A DNA stretch of 13,194 nt from Candidatus Caldarchaeum sp. (GTDB lineage: Archaea; Thermoproteota; Nitrososphaeria_A; Caldarchaeales; Caldarchaeaceae). The translations under genes and the position numbers were made by a program. Below the pieces are notes generated by a model that did no database searches, was not told where the DNA came from, and saw only the letters and a list, made by a program, of their open reading frames with translations. Of this stretch, positions 13,183 to 13,194 are shown one piece after another. The stretch is taken from positions 1 to 13,194 of the forward strand of contig JANWZU010000098.1 in NCBI GenBank assembly GCA_025054795.1. The letters run 5' to 3'. Within the stretch, counting starts at the first letter, position 1, and each line of letters opens with the position of its first letter.

Positions 13183-13194
13183 AGCAGCCGGGCG

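Noticed and set aside
1..13194. Mobile element, defence island or phage region
   Set aside because: No transposase, integrase, terminal repeats, nuclease or toxin-antitoxin pair was seen. Almost all genes fit conserved archaeal housekeeping families with similar base composition.

Overview
The window reads as archaeal chromosome from a compact, probably thermophilic and oxygen-using lineage. The gene content points this way: A-type ATP synthase subunits H and C, a beta-RFAP synthase of tetrahydromethanopterin-type cofactor synthesis beside a DUF447 protein, a DUF1464 protein, a two-CXXC protein disulfide oxidoreductase, a stand-alone archaeal Sua5/YrdC and the KEOPS subunit Cgi121. Several genes have a TATA-like element about 25 bp upstream of the start codon and no Shine-Dalgarno sequence, the usual layout of leaderless archaeal transcripts, while genes inside operons start with GTG or TTG in 4-bp overlaps. 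Together with a membrane-anchored cupredoxin and a lipoyl-dependent E2, this would fit the Thaumarchaeota/Aigarchaeota (Caldiarchaeum-like) or a related TACK lineage. That placement is an inference; no rRNA is present to settle it.

Layout. 1-1957 (+): the C-terminal part of a YyaL/DUF255 thioredoxin-domain protein, then an MFS permease overlapping it by 4 bp. 1999-4687 (+): one tightly coupled operon of dihydrolipoamide acyltransferase (E2), DUF447 flavin-fold protein and beta-RFAP synthase, each pair joined by a TTGA stop/start overlap. 4673-5779 (-): DUF1464 sugar-kinase-fold protein, converging on the RFAP synthase with a 15-bp overlap. 5816-7235 (-): A-ATPase subunits H and C, away from the rest of the ATPase genes. 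7296-8820 (+): a MIP18/DUF59-like protein, divergent from subunit H across an apparently shared TATA element, and a class V PLP aminotransferase. 8817-9727 (-): a cupredoxin and a four-helix membrane protein overlapping by 4 bp. 9811-12346 (+): protein disulfide oxidoreductase, branched-chain aminotransferase, a Cys/His-rich small protein and a TsaC/Sua5-type enzyme. 12343-13156 (-): a MoaD/ThiS/Urm1-type ubiquitin-like protein and Cgi121.

How the genes fit together. Two convergent units meet at about 12343, and both carry t6A tRNA-modification genes: Sua5 makes threonylcarbamoyl-AMP, and Cgi121 belongs to the KEOPS complex that uses it. RFAP synthase commits PRPP to the methanopterin-type C1 carrier; its coupling to DUF447 and the E2 suggests shared expression but does not prove a common pathway. 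The cupredoxin and its membrane partner look like a small electron-transfer unit.

Coding density is very high. No stretch over 300 bases lacks a gene, and the longest gap is about 80 bp. I saw no tRNA, rRNA, CRISPR array, insertion sequence or other mobile element. The points most worth a second look are the ubiquitin-like protein whose GG is followed by a five-residue tail, the cupredoxin with an atypical copper-ligand loop, and the uncharacterised Cys/His-rich protein.
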